The notes under the pieces: generated by a model
The model's database searches: none
What the model was told of the DNA's origin: nothing
The model's input: the letters and a program-made list of their open reading frames with translations, nothing else
From: Sphingobacterium mizutaii
Lineage (GTDB): Bacteria > Bacteroidota > Bacteroidia > Sphingobacteriales > Sphingobacteriaceae
Direction: 5' to 3'
Length of the DNA: 64,000 nucleotides
Assembly: GCF_900187125.1 (NCBI RefSeq)
Contig: NZ_LT906468.1
Span: 1,364,001 to 1,428,000 of the forward strand
Part shown: piece after piece, positions 53,153 through 62,210 of the stretch
Position numbering within the stretch: position 1 is the first letter of the stretch
Layout: each line of letters starts with the position of its first letter
Made by a program: the position numbers and the translations under genes

Positions 53153-53779
53153 ATGAGTCTAATAGAAAACGCTTATACCGGAATATTAGAACCCGCCTTA
53201 ATTGAAGAAATTGAGGCGGTTGCTACTTTAAAGACCTTTCAATCTGGCGACATAATTATTGATATCGGTCAATATATCCGTTCTATGCCCTTGCTATTAA
53301 CAGGAGCAATAAAGATCATGCGTGAGGATGAAAAGGAAGGGGAGTTGTTGCTTTATTATTTAGCAAAAGGTGAAACCTGTACCATGTCCATTGCTTGTTG
53401 CCTAGGGAACAAAAAAAGTGAGATCAGGGCACAAGCTGAAATGGAAACCGTAGTCGCCATGATTCCAAACCAATACCTCAACGAATGGCTTGTGAAGTAT
53501 AGTTCTTGGCGAAGCTTTATTTTAAACAGCTATTCTTCCCGAATGAACGAAATGCTTGGAGCCATCGATAACCTCGCATTCTCCAAAATGGAGGACCGAA
53601 TCATGAACTATCTCAAAGAAAAAGTGAAACTTACGGAAGACCGAATTCTGACGGTTACCCATCAGGATATTGCTTTAGACCTCAATACCTCCCGTGTAGT
53701 GGTCTCCAGGATCCTTAAGAAACTGGAAAATGAAGATAAGATCGTCCTTCTAAGAAATGAAATAAGGGTTTTAGTATAA
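53153..53779 (+). CDS. Crp/Fnr-family regulator with Cys cluster
   Basis: A 208-aa regulator. The cyclic-nucleotide-type domain (about 10-120) includes FQSGDIIIDIGQYIRSMPLL and LLYYLAKGETCTMSIACCLG, with Cys76, Cys82 and Cys83. The C-terminal winged helix has TVTHQDIALDLNTSRVVVSR as the HTH with recognition helix TSRVVVSRIL. It has no FNR-type N-terminal iron-sulfur Cys cluster. The three thiols near the effector pocket could respond to persulfide; that is inference. It is last in the sulfur operon, 11 nt after the MBL gene, and is the natural candidate to bind the 14-bp sites described. I chose ATG 53153 over the TTG two codons earlier. Confidence 0.9.
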   Translation: MSLIENAYTGILEPALIEEIEAVATLKTFQSGDIIIDIGQYIRSMPLLLTGAIKIMREDEKEGELLLYYLAKGETCTMSIACCLGNKKSEIRAQAEMETVVAMIPNQYLNEWLVKYSSWRSFILNSYSSRMNEMLGAIDNLAFSKMEDRIMNYLKEKVKLTEDRILTVTHQDIALDLNTSRVVVSRILKKLENEDKIVLLRNEIRVLV

Positions 53780-53782
53780 ATA

Positions 53783-54367
53783 CTAACGCTCGAATAAGAA
53801 TAATAATAGGGACAGGTGATAATAGGAAATGTTTTTGTGTTTGAACACCTTTTTCAACGTCGAAAGAGCTTTAGATCTTGAGAAATAAACATTACTAGCA
53901 GTTGTCCCTAATTCCTCGCAAATCTCTGCAGTGTCTTTGCCCTCCAATACCGATAACTGAATGATTTTCCCTTGCTGATTCGGTAATTTCTCAATCTCCT
54001 TTACAATCAACTCGATCAATTCCGTATAGATGATCTTGCTCAGGATATTTTCTTCCCCTGATTCTAGGTTTACCAACCATTCCTCATCATGCCGAAGTTG
54101 ATTTCTCTTTAACTTGAGATGATCCAAACACTCGTTCCTTGTAACAAGGTATAGAAAGGATTTGATACTTTCCTCAGCATGAAAGTTCTCTTTCTTCTCC
54201 CATAGCTTACAAAATGCTTCCGAAACGATCTCTCTGGCAATGTCTCTATCCTTGATAATTTTGAACGCATAGAAGTGCAAGGCATGGCTGTATTGATCCA
54301 TGAAGTAGCATAAAGAAGACTCTTTACCCTGCTGTAAGCCAATGACTTCCTTGTCAAAATTGTTCAT
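53783..54367 (-). CDS. ECF-family RNA polymerase sigma factor
   Basis: A 194-aa sigma-70 factor of the extracytoplasmic type common in Bacteroidota SusCD loci. Region 2 has LHFYAFKIIKDRDIAREIVS and EAFCKLWEKK. Region 4 has LIVKEIEKLPNQQGKIIQLS and LEGKDTAEICEELGTTASNV. The C-terminus (YYHLSLLLFLFER) is hydrophobic. It converges with the Crp/Fnr gene, 3 nt apart. The FecR-type anti-sigma that would be its usual partner lies more than 6 kb away, beyond the SusCD genes, and a terminator separates them. Confidence 0.88.
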   Translation of the reverse strand: MNNFDKEVIGLQQGKESSLCYFMDQYSHALHFYAFKIIKDRDIAREIVSEAFCKLWEKKENFHAEESIKSFLYLVTRNECLDHLKLKRNQLRHDEEWLVNLESGEENILSKIIYTELIELIVKEIEKLPNQQGKIIQLSVLEGKDTAEICEELGTTASNVYFSRSKALSTLKKVFKHKNISYYHLSLLLFLFER

Positions 54368-54579
54368 CTCGTGATTTGATAGGCAATATTAAAATGGTCA
54401 TTATAAATTTAATGTTAATTTGACGAATAAAAAAGTTTAAAGCATTTTTTTAAGCAATAAAATAGAAAGAAATTAGCCTAAAACTATTCTTAAGCTCAGT
54501 TCGAACCTCCATATTCAAGTACTGCACAATCAAAAAAATACAGTGGGCATCTGAAACTCTATAAAATGATCAAAAAGAA

Positions 54580-54607
54580 ATCGAGATCTGCTTTCGCAAA
54601 CCTCGAT
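54580..54607 (-). terminator. Terminator downstream of the SusCD operon
   Basis: ATCGAG (54580-54585) pairs with CTCGAT (54602-54607), with a further inner stem. The minus strand continues TTTCTTTTT. It isolates the ECF sigma gene from the SusCD lipoprotein. The rest of 54368-54579 shows no gene. Confidence 0.7.
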
Positions 54608-54650
54608 CCCCCAATTATAACAATGACTCCAACAAAACCTTCTCTTTATA

Positions 54651-54693
54651 ATAGTAGACAGACCTTCTGTCTTCTGTCTTATGTCTACTGTCT
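54651..54693. repeat. AGACAG/TGTCT-type low-complexity repeat
   Basis: CTTCTGTCTTCTGTCTTATG and CTACTGTCTC form degenerate direct repeats just before the stop of the lipoprotein gene. They are similar in style to the TGAGATATGAGA tracts at 29.2 kb. Confidence 0.6.
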
Positions 54694-55527
54694 CTAAATA
54701 GCTTTAAAGTTCCAGAACCATGCTGTTCCCCAAGCGCCAACTCCCGGCTCTGGATAGCTCAATACAATTTCCGAATCATTGATGATAAGGATATCATATT
54801 CATAAACAGGTGCATTTCCTTCATTAGGCGACTTTCCACAAAGAACCGTAACGCCTTTGGTCGTTAATTTTCCTTTGGCCCAAACCGTTCCATCATCCAA
54901 TTTCACTTGCTTGCCCATATCAAAAGAAAAACTGCCTACTTCCTGTTGGCCTGTAGATTTCACTTTAGTCAATTTTGCTCCGCGAAGGGAAAAGATCATT
55001 TTTGCGCCTTTTCCCTCGCCAGGAGCCTGACCATCTATATCGGCTTCTTTCAAGGTCCACCATGCTGGTCCATTGCTACCCATATAGCCTCCATTACCCC
55101 AAACTGAAGGTTTAGTCGTATCCCATACCCAAGTCTTGTCTTTGCCATCGGTCAGCATTCCCCATTCCAATGGAACAGGAAATGATAACTCATCGACAGT
55201 CACTTTCAATGACTTGCTGATCTTACTGCCATCAGGGTTCAACCCGGTAAAGATGATTTCATTTTCACCGGTAGAAACTAGCAGAACAGTATCTGTTTTC
55301 TTTTGTGTTACGCCCGTTCCATAATCCCATGAGGATAGGACCGGACTGTTATTGTTGACTACCACCTTGTTGCTCTTTTTCCCATTTACGGTCAGAACAG
55401 TGGCAGAGATATCCAATTGCTCAGCTCCAATGGCTGATCCCAATTCCATTCGATCTTCTATAGGTTCACAACCCAATAACAAGGCAAATGAAATCGAAAA
55501 TATGATGATATTGATTAAATTTCTCAT
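54694..55527 (-). CDS. SusCD-locus lipoprotein
   Basis: A 277-aa protein with a lipoprotein signal (FSISFALLLGC) followed by the acidic EPIEDRMELG, typical of surface-exported lipoproteins. The N-terminal half looks like a PKD/Ig-type beta-sandwich (VNNNSPVLSSWDYGTGVTQK). The C-terminal half is rich in Gly and Trp (WVWDTTKPSVWGNGGYMGSN, PAWWTLKEADIDG) and could be a glycan-binding surface. It follows susD by 17 nt and would occupy the place of SusE/SusF. No exact family is recognised. Confidence 0.75.
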   Translation of the reverse strand: MRNLINIIIFSISFALLLGCEPIEDRMELGSAIGAEQLDISATVLTVNGKKSNKVVVNNNSPVLSSWDYGTGVTQKKTDTVLLVSTGENEIIFTGLNPDGSKISKSLKVTVDELSFPVPLEWGMLTDGKDKTWVWDTTKPSVWGNGGYMGSNGPAWWTLKEADIDGQAPGEGKGAKMIFSLRGAKLTKVKSTGQQEVGSFSFDMGKQVKLDDGTVWAKGKLTTKGVTVLCGKSPNEGNAPVYEYDILIINDSEIVLSYPEPGVGAWGTAWFWNFKAI

Positions 55528-55544
55528 TTGTTTAAGTTTATTGA

Positions 55545-57242
55545 TTACCAACCTGGAAACTCATTGCTTGAATCTCCCCAACCTTTATTTTGAACCAAAA
55601 CGCCTTCTGAAAGCGCAATTTGCGAACTTGGAATTGGCCAAAAACCTCCAGTAGCCTCATAACGTGCTTTATAACCGCCCCCAAATGCTTTCATTTTCGT
55701 GTCAATACCTTTGTTTTTGATATCCACACCTTCTTGTTTAGCCAAGGCAGTACCTGCATCATTCCATCGCATCAAGTCAAAATAGCGTAAGCCTTCAAAA
55801 GAAAGTTCCCAACGGCGTTCTCTTTTCAGTGCAGCTAATGAATAAGCAACTGGTGTCAATTTTGCCCTTGCTCTTACCCTGTTCAGGTTCGTTGCGGTCT
55901 CCGTCAACTCAGCATGCATCAACAATACATCTGCAAATCTGATCAATGCCAAATCCTGTGTATGGGCAAGTTGCATTTCTGATTGTGCAGCATTGGCCAA
56001 GATCGCATAGGATGGGAGCAGAGCTCCAGTTTCCTTATCATAGGCGGTAATGGAGATGTATTTCTTCTGCCAAAATCCGGTTTCTTCCATTTGGTTGTCA
56101 GCCCCGAAGATATAGGAATCTACATCGGTCGCCATATTGATAATGGATCCTGTACGTCTTACATCGGTTGGTTCTGCCTGTTTCCATTCATTCCATAGGT
56201 TACTATTCACTGGTCCTGCTCCCCAACCTTGTCCAAAAGGGAAAGTCCCTGCTAGACCGTTGTTAGAACGCAATCCAAAGTGTAAGTTGTATTGATTGGA
56301 ATAACCCAAATTATATTGGTCTCCCCAATCCACCAAGGTTCCGAATTTCACTGCAAAAACAGTTTCCTTATGGCCTTCACCTTCATATTTCAGGTTGTTG
56401 TCCTGAGCGTATTTATAGTCCAGTTTTGTGAACTCATTGGAATACGGCCAAAGGTTTCTGAAATCACTCACAAGGTCATGACCACTGTTTTTGATACAGT
56501 CATCTAACCATTGGATAACTTGCGCCTTGGTCACAGATCCGCCAGATGCTAAAGGAAGATCTGCTTTTTTATAATATCCAGTATAGAAAAGGAAAACCCT
56601 AGCCATCAATGCTTCTGCAGCCCATTTGGTCGCATGACCCGAAGGAACTGAATTGTATGGAGTAGCAGGCATCAAACTGATAGCGGTCTTCAAATCCTCT
56701 GCAATCAATGCGTAAGTTTCTGCTGCCGGATTCTTCGGGATATTAGTGACTTGGGTACTGGTTACCAAAGGCACCTCACCAAACATCTGGGAGAGCTCGA
56801 AATAATACAAAGCCCTTAAAAAATGAACCTCACCAAGAACTTGATTCTTTTGTCCTTCGTTGGTCCAACCTTGAACCTGATCCAATGTTTCCAATGCCGT
56901 ATTGGCCCTGAAGATTCCTTGGTATCTTGCTGTCCAGAAGGTCAAGAAACGATCGGGTTGGGTATTCATCAGGTGATCTAAACCTTGCATATCGCGGTCG
57001 TTCTCACCTCCACCCCCAAAACGGTCGTCTGAAGCCAATTCTGCCATGTAGAAATGCGTATTCGCTACATTCGAAATTGCTGCGCTTAAACTCGAGTAAA
57101 TCCCTGTAAGCATGGAGTTAGCATCCGATACATTCACCGGAAAATTCGCTGTATTTTTCTTATCGTAACTCTCAGAATCTAGGAACTTTTCACAAGAACT
57201 AAGAAATCCTACAGCCATCAATAATAATATCGTCTTTTTCAT
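55545..57242 (-). CDS. SusD/RagB-type nutrient-binding lipoprotein
   Basis: A 565-aa surface lipoprotein (LLMAVGFLSSC) of the SusD/RagB family. TPR-like helices include NQVLGEVHFLRALYYFELSQ and ATKWAAEALMARVFLFYTGY, and the C-terminal region has LKRERRWELSFEGLRYFDLM, a family landmark. It forms a lid on the partner SusC. The substrate is unknown. No glycoside hydrolase, sulfatase or peptidase gene accompanies the pair, so a non-glycan nutrient is possible. It starts 8 nt after the susC stop. Confidence 0.93.
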   Translation of the reverse strand: MKKTILLLMAVGFLSSCEKFLDSESYDKKNTANFPVNVSDANSMLTGIYSSLSAAISNVANTHFYMAELASDDRFGGGGENDRDMQGLDHLMNTQPDRFLTFWTARYQGIFRANTALETLDQVQGWTNEGQKNQVLGEVHFLRALYYFELSQMFGEVPLVTSTQVTNIPKNPAAETYALIAEDLKTAISLMPATPYNSVPSGHATKWAAEALMARVFLFYTGYYKKADLPLASGGSVTKAQVIQWLDDCIKNSGHDLVSDFRNLWPYSNEFTKLDYKYAQDNNLKYEGEGHKETVFAVKFGTLVDWGDQYNLGYSNQYNLHFGLRSNNGLAGTFPFGQGWGAGPVNSNLWNEWKQAEPTDVRRTGSIINMATDVDSYIFGADNQMEETGFWQKKYISITAYDKETGALLPSYAILANAAQSEMQLAHTQDLALIRFADVLLMHAELTETATNLNRVRARAKLTPVAYSLAALKRERRWELSFEGLRYFDLMRWNDAGTALAKQEGVDIKNKGIDTKMKAFGGGYKARYEATGGFWPIPSSQIALSEGVLVQNKGWGDSSNEFPGW

Positions 57243-57250
57243 GATTGCAA

Positions 57251-60200
57251 TTAAAATTTAAGGTTTAAACCAAACATTATAGTTCTAGGCTGCGGATAGA
57301 ATCCTAAATCAATTCCAGTAACCCATGACTTATCATATCCATAGCCGATTTCTGGGTCCATACCGCTGTATTTGGTGAACGTGTACAGATTCTGTACCGT
57401 ACCATAAAGACGGATCTGACTGAAAGGCGATTTATTCCAAAGTTTGGAGAAATCATAGCCTACAGTAATGTTTTGGATCTTAACGAAATCTGCATCTTCG
57501 ATATAGATGTCCGAGATATATTGATTGTTGGTATGGCTACCACTGGTTAATCGAGGCAACTTGTTCGAAGTCCCTTCACCATGCCATCTTTCAAAGATCT
57601 CCGTAGTATAGTTCTGTAATGGACTGTCAGCAAATGAACGGTAAGATTTTGCAATCTGATGTCCAAATGAGCCATGAGCAGTTATACCCAAGTCAAATCC
57701 CTTGTATCCCAAGCTGATGTTCATACCACCACTAAAGTCAGGATGCGGATTTCCGATCATCATTTTGTCGGCATCAGTGATAGAGCCATCCATGTTGGCA
57801 TCCACAAAAGCTACGTCTCCTGGTTGTGCTGTAGGTAAAACTCCTTTTCCTGCTGCACGCCATGCGTCAATCTGATCTTGGTTTTGGAAAATTCCATCAG
57901 TTTTGAATCCATAGAAATAACCGATTGGGAAACCTACTTGAGCCCGGTACATTTCTTTTGTTCCTTGACTCAGTACATTTTCTTCCCCATGGATAATTCC
58001 TTCTGAATTGGCAATCCTTACAACTTCATTCTTGTTATAAGCACCGTTCAAGCCAATGCTATAGCTGAAGTTGTCATTTCTATCTGACCAGTTCAAACCC
58101 AGTTCAAAACCTTTGTTAACAATGTCCCCGCCATTGATGAATGGGGCAGAGGTTCCATAGATCGCTAATACGGGCGCCTGAACTAACCAATCCACCGTTG
58201 ATTTCTTATACCAATCGAAGACAACCGATAATTTGTTGTCTACAAATCTCGAATCAAAACCTACGTTGATCTGCTCGGATGTTTCCCAACTTACGTCCGG
58301 ATTCGGTAAAATATCAGGATATGCTCCACGAAGCAGCGTATTCATGTTATTACCAAAATAATAACCGTTTTTATTGTTGATAGCAATGGTTGCCAAGTAT
58401 TGGAATGGCGAAATGCTCGCATTACCATTTTGACCCCAGCTAGCTCTCAATTTAAAGAAGTTGATGCCTTCATTCCCTTGTAGGAAATCTTCATTGCTCA
58501 GTACCCAACCCACAGATGCGGAAGGGAAATATCCCCAACGTTTTCCAGGAGCGAAATTAGATGAACCATCAGCCCTTAAGGTCAATGTAGCCATATAGGT
58601 CTCATTATAGTTGTAATTGACACGTCCGAAAACCGAAGCAATGGAACCCATTGGCCAATGTACACCGTTCACGGTTGGAATAAATCCATCATAACCTTGA
58701 CCATTGCTCACCCATGCTTTCTCCCATTGACCCGGAAAGGATGAGTTAGAGGTTGTTACGCTTAAGTCTTCGCCGATACCGCTCTTCTCCATAGATTGAC
58801 CCGCTACAACATCAAATTGATGACCAGTAATCGGTTCGAAATGGTAGCTTAAAGTGTTCTCTAAAACCCAGTTATAACCTACAGATTGGTTTTGGCTGAT
58901 ATCATCAACCGCATTTTGAACGGTGGTTGATAAGTTATAAACATCTGTATATTGTCTATAGGTGGATGCACTCATTCTATATCCAAAATTCGACTTGAAT
59001 ATCAAATTTTTGATGGGTTGGATTTCCATATAAGCATTGGCAAATAAGCTGTGGCTTTTTGCTTTATTCTGACCTCTACGGAAGACCATTTCTGCCATAG
59101 GATTGGAAATAGCACCATCCAAAGCCCATTTATCAGCTACTTTGCTCGGTTGATCATAATAATCTCCATTCTCATTAAATGCAGGCAATAAAGGGTTGCC
59201 AACTAGCATGTTATGCACGTCATTCCAATAGATGTTTCCAATACCGATTCCAGACCGGTTGTTGTATCCATAGTTAATGTTCTCTCCAATTTTGATGATA
59301 TTGAATTCATCATTTTTCAATAGAATATGGTCAGAGTTTAAACGAACTGTATGTCTTTGGAAATCAGGTTGAACAGGTTTTCCAATGATCCCTTCACGGT
59401 TGGTGATGGAATAACCCATGGAGAATTTTGACTGTTCATTTCCACCCATTAGGTTCAAGGATGTATTTTGTAAAATGGCATCGTCATTATGGATTTCCTT
59501 CATCCAGTTAGTGCCATTCCAAGTTCCATCTTGAATTTGTTGGTATTGTTTAGGAATGAGGTTAGCCCAGTCATAAGGAGCTCCACCTTCATTGAAGCGA
59601 CGTTCATCTTGAATCGTCATATATTCTTTTGCCGTTAATAAGGAAGGCAATTTATAGGCATTTTGGAAACCTAGGTAGTTATCAATATGCAAGGACATCT
59701 TTCCATCCTTACCTTGCTTGGTAGTGACCAAAACAACCCCGTTTGCCGCTCTTGCTCCATAAATAGCCGCAGATGCCGCATCTTTTAATACGTCAATACG
59801 CTCGATGTCCGATGGGTTCAACATATTGATATCCCCACCTGCGATTCCATCAATGACATATAAAGGACTGGAATTACCGATGGTTCCCAGACCACGGATC
59901 GTAACTTTGAAGCTTTCCCCCGGCATCCCCGAACTTTGGGTAATCTGTACCCCTGGTGATTGACTTTGTAGGGCTTCCAATATGCTAGGCGTGCTTAATT
60001 TCTCCAAATCTTCGCCTTTTACCTCAATGGTAGCACCAGTATTTAATTTCTTCTTTTGGGTACCGTATCCAACAACCACAATCTCATCCAGATCGCCTAA
60101 ATCTTCTTTTAGGATGATGTTGATGTTCTGTTGATTGCCAATGCTAACTTCCGATTTCAAGAAGCCGATATAACTTACGCTTAAGCTGATATTGCTTCCA

Positions 60201-60742
60201 CTGACCTCTAAAGAAAAGTTTCCGTTTGCATCAGTAGACGTTCCATTGCTAGTGCCTGTAACGACTACGGAAGCCCCTTGAATAGGATTCCCGGACTCAT
60301 CGCTCACTTTTCCGCTGATGCGTCTTTGTTGCGCAGCCCTGTTTTCCACTGCAGAAACTTGCGCTCCTAGCGTTGGATTTTCGGATCGACGTAGAATGAT
60401 CGTACCATCCACCAATTCCCAGGAAATTGGCTTCCCGGTAAATAGATTGGTCAAGGCCGTTTCAAGTTTTTCATTCTTGATATCTGCATTGATCTTGGTA
60501 TTTGCAATGTCTTTGCCATTCAAGAAAAATGGAATCCCACTCTGCTTCTGAATGGATTGCATCACTTGAACCAAGGGTGAGTTCTTAGCTTTTATGCTGA
60601 CATGCTGTGCATAGCTGTTCGCATATACTTGAACTACACTTAGGACAGTCAATAAAAAGGTTAATTTCATGGTCAATACCCAGTGTTTTAATTTAGGTAT
60701 GGCAGACCTACTGCCATAATCAAATTGTTGTATAAAAATCAT
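57251..60742 (-). CDS. SusC/RagA-type TonB-dependent transporter with STN domain
   Basis: A 1163-aa outer-membrane transporter. The N-terminus carries an unusually long stretch before the signal (MIFIQQFDYGSRSAIPKLKH, then LTFLLTVLSVVQVYANSYAQ), which is normal for Sphingobacteriaceae. Next come an STN domain (about 50-115), as in transducing receptors such as FecA, a carboxypeptidase-like domain (about 140-220, GKVSDESGNPIQGASVVVTG), the plug (about 235-345, with EIVVVGYGTQKKK and SPLYVIDGIAGGDINMLNPS), and the barrel to the final NLKF. The STN domain implies signalling through the FecR encoded just upstream. I chose ATG 60742; a second plausible start, at the Met of MKLTFLL, is at 60670. 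Confidence 0.95.
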   Translation of the reverse strand: MIFIQQFDYGSRSAIPKLKHWVLTMKLTFLLTVLSVVQVYANSYAQHVSIKAKNSPLVQVMQSIQKQSGIPFFLNGKDIANTKINADIKNEKLETALTNLFTGKPISWELVDGTIILRRSENPTLGAQVSAVENRAAQQRRISGKVSDESGNPIQGASVVVTGTSNGTSTDANGNFSLEVSGSNISLSVSYIGFLKSEVSIGNQQNINIILKEDLGDLDEIVVVGYGTQKKKLNTGATIEVKGEDLEKLSTPSILEALQSQSPGVQITQSSGMPGESFKVTIRGLGTIGNSSPLYVIDGIAGGDINMLNPSDIERIDVLKDAASAAIYGARAANGVVLVTTKQGKDGKMSLHIDNYLGFQNAYKLPSLLTAKEYMTIQDERRFNEGGAPYDWANLIPKQYQQIQDGTWNGTNWMKEIHNDDAILQNTSLNLMGGNEQSKFSMGYSITNREGIIGKPVQPDFQRHTVRLNSDHILLKNDEFNIIKIGENINYGYNNRSGIGIGNIYWNDVHNMLVGNPLLPAFNENGDYYDQPSKVADKWALDGAISNPMAEMVFRRGQNKAKSHSLFANAYMEIQPIKNLIFKSNFGYRMSASTYRQYTDVYNLSTTVQNAVDDISQNQSVGYNWVLENTLSYHFEPITGHQFDVVAGQSMEKSGIGEDLSVTTSNSSFPGQWEKAWVSNGQGYDGFIPTVNGVHWPMGSIASVFGRVNYNYNETYMATLTLRADGSSNFAPGKRWGYFPSASVGWVLSNEDFLQGNEGINFFKLRASWGQNGNASISPFQYLATIAINNKNGYYFGNNMNTLLRGAYPDILPNPDVSWETSEQINVGFDSRFVDNKLSVVFDWYKKSTVDWLVQAPVLAIYGTSAPFINGGDIVNKGFELGLNWSDRNDNFSYSIGLNGAYNKNEVVRIANSEGIIHGEENVLSQGTKEMYRAQVGFPIGYFYGFKTDGIFQNQDQIDAWRAAGKGVLPTAQPGDVAFVDANMDGSITDADKMMIGNPHPDFSGGMNISLGYKGFDLGITAHGSFGHQIAKSYRSFADSPLQNYTTEIFERWHGEGTSNKLPRLTSGSHTNNQYISDIYIEDADFVKIQNITVGYDFSKLWNKSPFSQIRLYGTVQNLYTFTKYSGMDPEIGYGYDKSWVTGIDLGFYPQPRTIMFGLNLKF

Positions 60743-60749
60743 ATTTTTG
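60742..60749 (+). promoter_or_regulatory. -7 element on the + strand at the susC start codon
   Basis: TATTTTTG is an exact TAnnTTTG facing away from susC. No TTTG is found 20 nt upstream; TTG at 60725-60727 is the nearest. It would start an RNA near 60755. Confidence 0.4.
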
Positions 60750-60754
60750 TACAA

Positions 60755-60857
60755 TTAGGATTTTAAATGATTAAGGTTTACTATCAGTTTACTGTATTCT
60801 TGAGATCCTCATGTATAGCCGAACAATGGTGTGAGAGACCATGTTCGGTTTTTTTTT
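60755..60857 (+). ncRNA. Candidate cis-antisense RNA in the susC leader
   Basis: Predicted to run about 100 nt from the + strand -7 element at 60742-60749 to the terminator at 60819-60857. It lies wholly in the 5' leader of susC, on the opposite strand. No + strand gene precedes the terminator. The layout resembles antisense repressors of SusCD loci (DonS-type) in Bacteroides. The promoter part is weaker than the terminator part. Confidence 0.4.
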
Positions 60858-60866
60858 ATGAGGATC
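60804..60866 (+). terminator. Intrinsic terminator nested in a 9-bp outer inverted repeat
   Basis: Inner stem CCGAAC (60819-60824) with GTTCGG (60843-60848), plus ATGGT/ACCAT and a 7-nt loop, then nine T (60849-60857). Outer arms GATCCTCAT (60804-60812) and ATGAGGATC (60858-60866) pair perfectly. On the minus strand the same DNA lies between fecR and susC and could form a leader stem. Confidence 0.85.
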
Positions 60867-60917
60867 ACCCTAAATGGGAATGGTGTAATTGTTTGTCTTC
60901 ATAATTTGTTTAGTTAA

Positions 60918-62105
60918 TTAAATGATGATTAGTTTATAGGTACTTCCTTTTTGTTTCAATTTGAATTTCACGCCACTCTTCTCTATTAACCGAATAACCT
61001 CGGCTAAGTTTTTATCCCGACCTATTTCTCCATAGAAATAGGTGGCAGGGATATTTCCTTGATATTCTACCTGTATATCATACCAACGGCTCAAGCCTTT
61101 CATCACATCCCGCAACTCGGTTTCATAAAACATGAATTTGTTGTTCTTCCAAGCAATAAAACTCTCTACCTCAACCGCTCTCTTGCTGAGTCCATTGGCT
61201 GAATTGATGGCCTGTTGATTTGGTGAAAGACTTATTTTCCCGGAGGCGGAATGTACATTGATGGAACCTTCCACCAAAGTGGAAACGGTTTGGGCATCTT
61301 CTGGATATGCCGATACATTGAATTGGGTCCCAGTAACCTCAATGGTCTGTGAACTGCTGATGACCTCAAATGGTACTCGTTTGTCGTTCTTGTTCAGTTT
61401 TGCCACTTCAAAATAACCCTCACCTTCCAGTTTTACGGTTCTACGGTTCGGGTCAAAAGCTAATGGATATTCCAATTTGGACATGGAGTTTAACCAAACC
61501 TTGCTACCATCAGGTAATTTAATCTGATATTTTCCGCCCTTAGGGACCTGAATGGTCGCCATAATTTTGGTCAGCTCTTTTTTGTTGACTTCAAGGAGGG
61601 GCGTTCCATCAGAATATGCCAAATCTTGATCAATCACGATACCATCCTTGTCACTTCGAAGATTGATGGTTCTCCCATCGGATAGCGAAAGCTCCGCCTT
61701 ATTGGAACCTGGTTGTACCGCAGATAATTCAGCATCAACCTCCGTAATTGTTTGAGAACGATAATTAAGAAATGAATATCCAAGGCCAAACAACAGGATA
61801 GCAGCGGCAGCATAATAAATCCAAACTCGTTTTTTAGAACGGATAGGTTTGGGTTCAGCCTTCCTGATTTTTTGCAGGGTGTGGCTTTTGATATCTTCCA
61901 GCCATTCTGTATGATCGGTTTGGTTCAGGTTGACCCAAGTCAGAGCATCCTCAAACAATTCATCTTCGATCAGGATCTTTTTAAAGAATTCTTCATGTTC
62001 TGGCTTTTCTTTTATCCATTGGTCCAATTGGATACTTTCAAGCGAACTGATATTCCCCTCAATGTATTTTTTGATTAATGCAGCTACTTCTCTGGAAGTT
62101 TTCAT
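60918..62105 (-). CDS. FecR-family anti-sigma factor
   Basis: A 395-aa inner-membrane regulator. The cytoplasmic anti-sigma part (1-85) includes VAALIKKYIEGNISSLESIQ and LDQWIKEKPEHEEFF. One TM helix at about 93-112 (WIYYAAAAILLFGLGYSFLN) is followed by the periplasmic FecR domain (about 165-265: VPKGGKYQIKLPDGSKVWLN, VKLEGEGYFEVAK, VTGTQFNVSAYP) and a C-terminal DUF4974 domain (about 320-395: KFMFYETELRDVMKGLSRWY). It receives a signal from the STN domain of the susC product. The expected ECF gene is not upstream but at 53783-54367. I chose ATG 62105. Confidence 0.92.
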   Translation of the reverse strand: MKTSREVAALIKKYIEGNISSLESIQLDQWIKEKPEHEEFFKKILIEDELFEDALTWVNLNQTDHTEWLEDIKSHTLQKIRKAEPKPIRSKKRVWIYYAAAAILLFGLGYSFLNYRSQTITEVDAELSAVQPGSNKAELSLSDGRTINLRSDKDGIVIDQDLAYSDGTPLLEVNKKELTKIMATIQVPKGGKYQIKLPDGSKVWLNSMSKLEYPLAFDPNRRTVKLEGEGYFEVAKLNKNDKRVPFEVISSSQTIEVTGTQFNVSAYPEDAQTVSTLVEGSINVHSASGKISLSPNQQAINSANGLSKRAVEVESFIAWKNNKFMFYETELRDVMKGLSRWYDIQVEYQGNIPATYFYGEIGRDKNLAEVIRLIEKSGVKFKLKQKGSTYKLIII

Positions 62106-62197
62106 TTTGTTTATAATGGTCGTTGGAGCTAAAACGAAACATAGGGTCAAACCTTAGTAACTTTTTTAAAATATTTTTTATTTCCTACCAGAAGCCA

Positions 62198-62205
62198 TAA
62201 CTTTG
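62198..62205 (+). promoter_or_regulatory. -7 element directly before ATG 62211
   Basis: TAACTTTG, an exact TAnnTTTG, ends 5 nt before the ATG. A start about 5 nt downstream would make the mRNA leaderless. Confidence 0.45.
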
Positions 62206-62210
62206 CGAAT

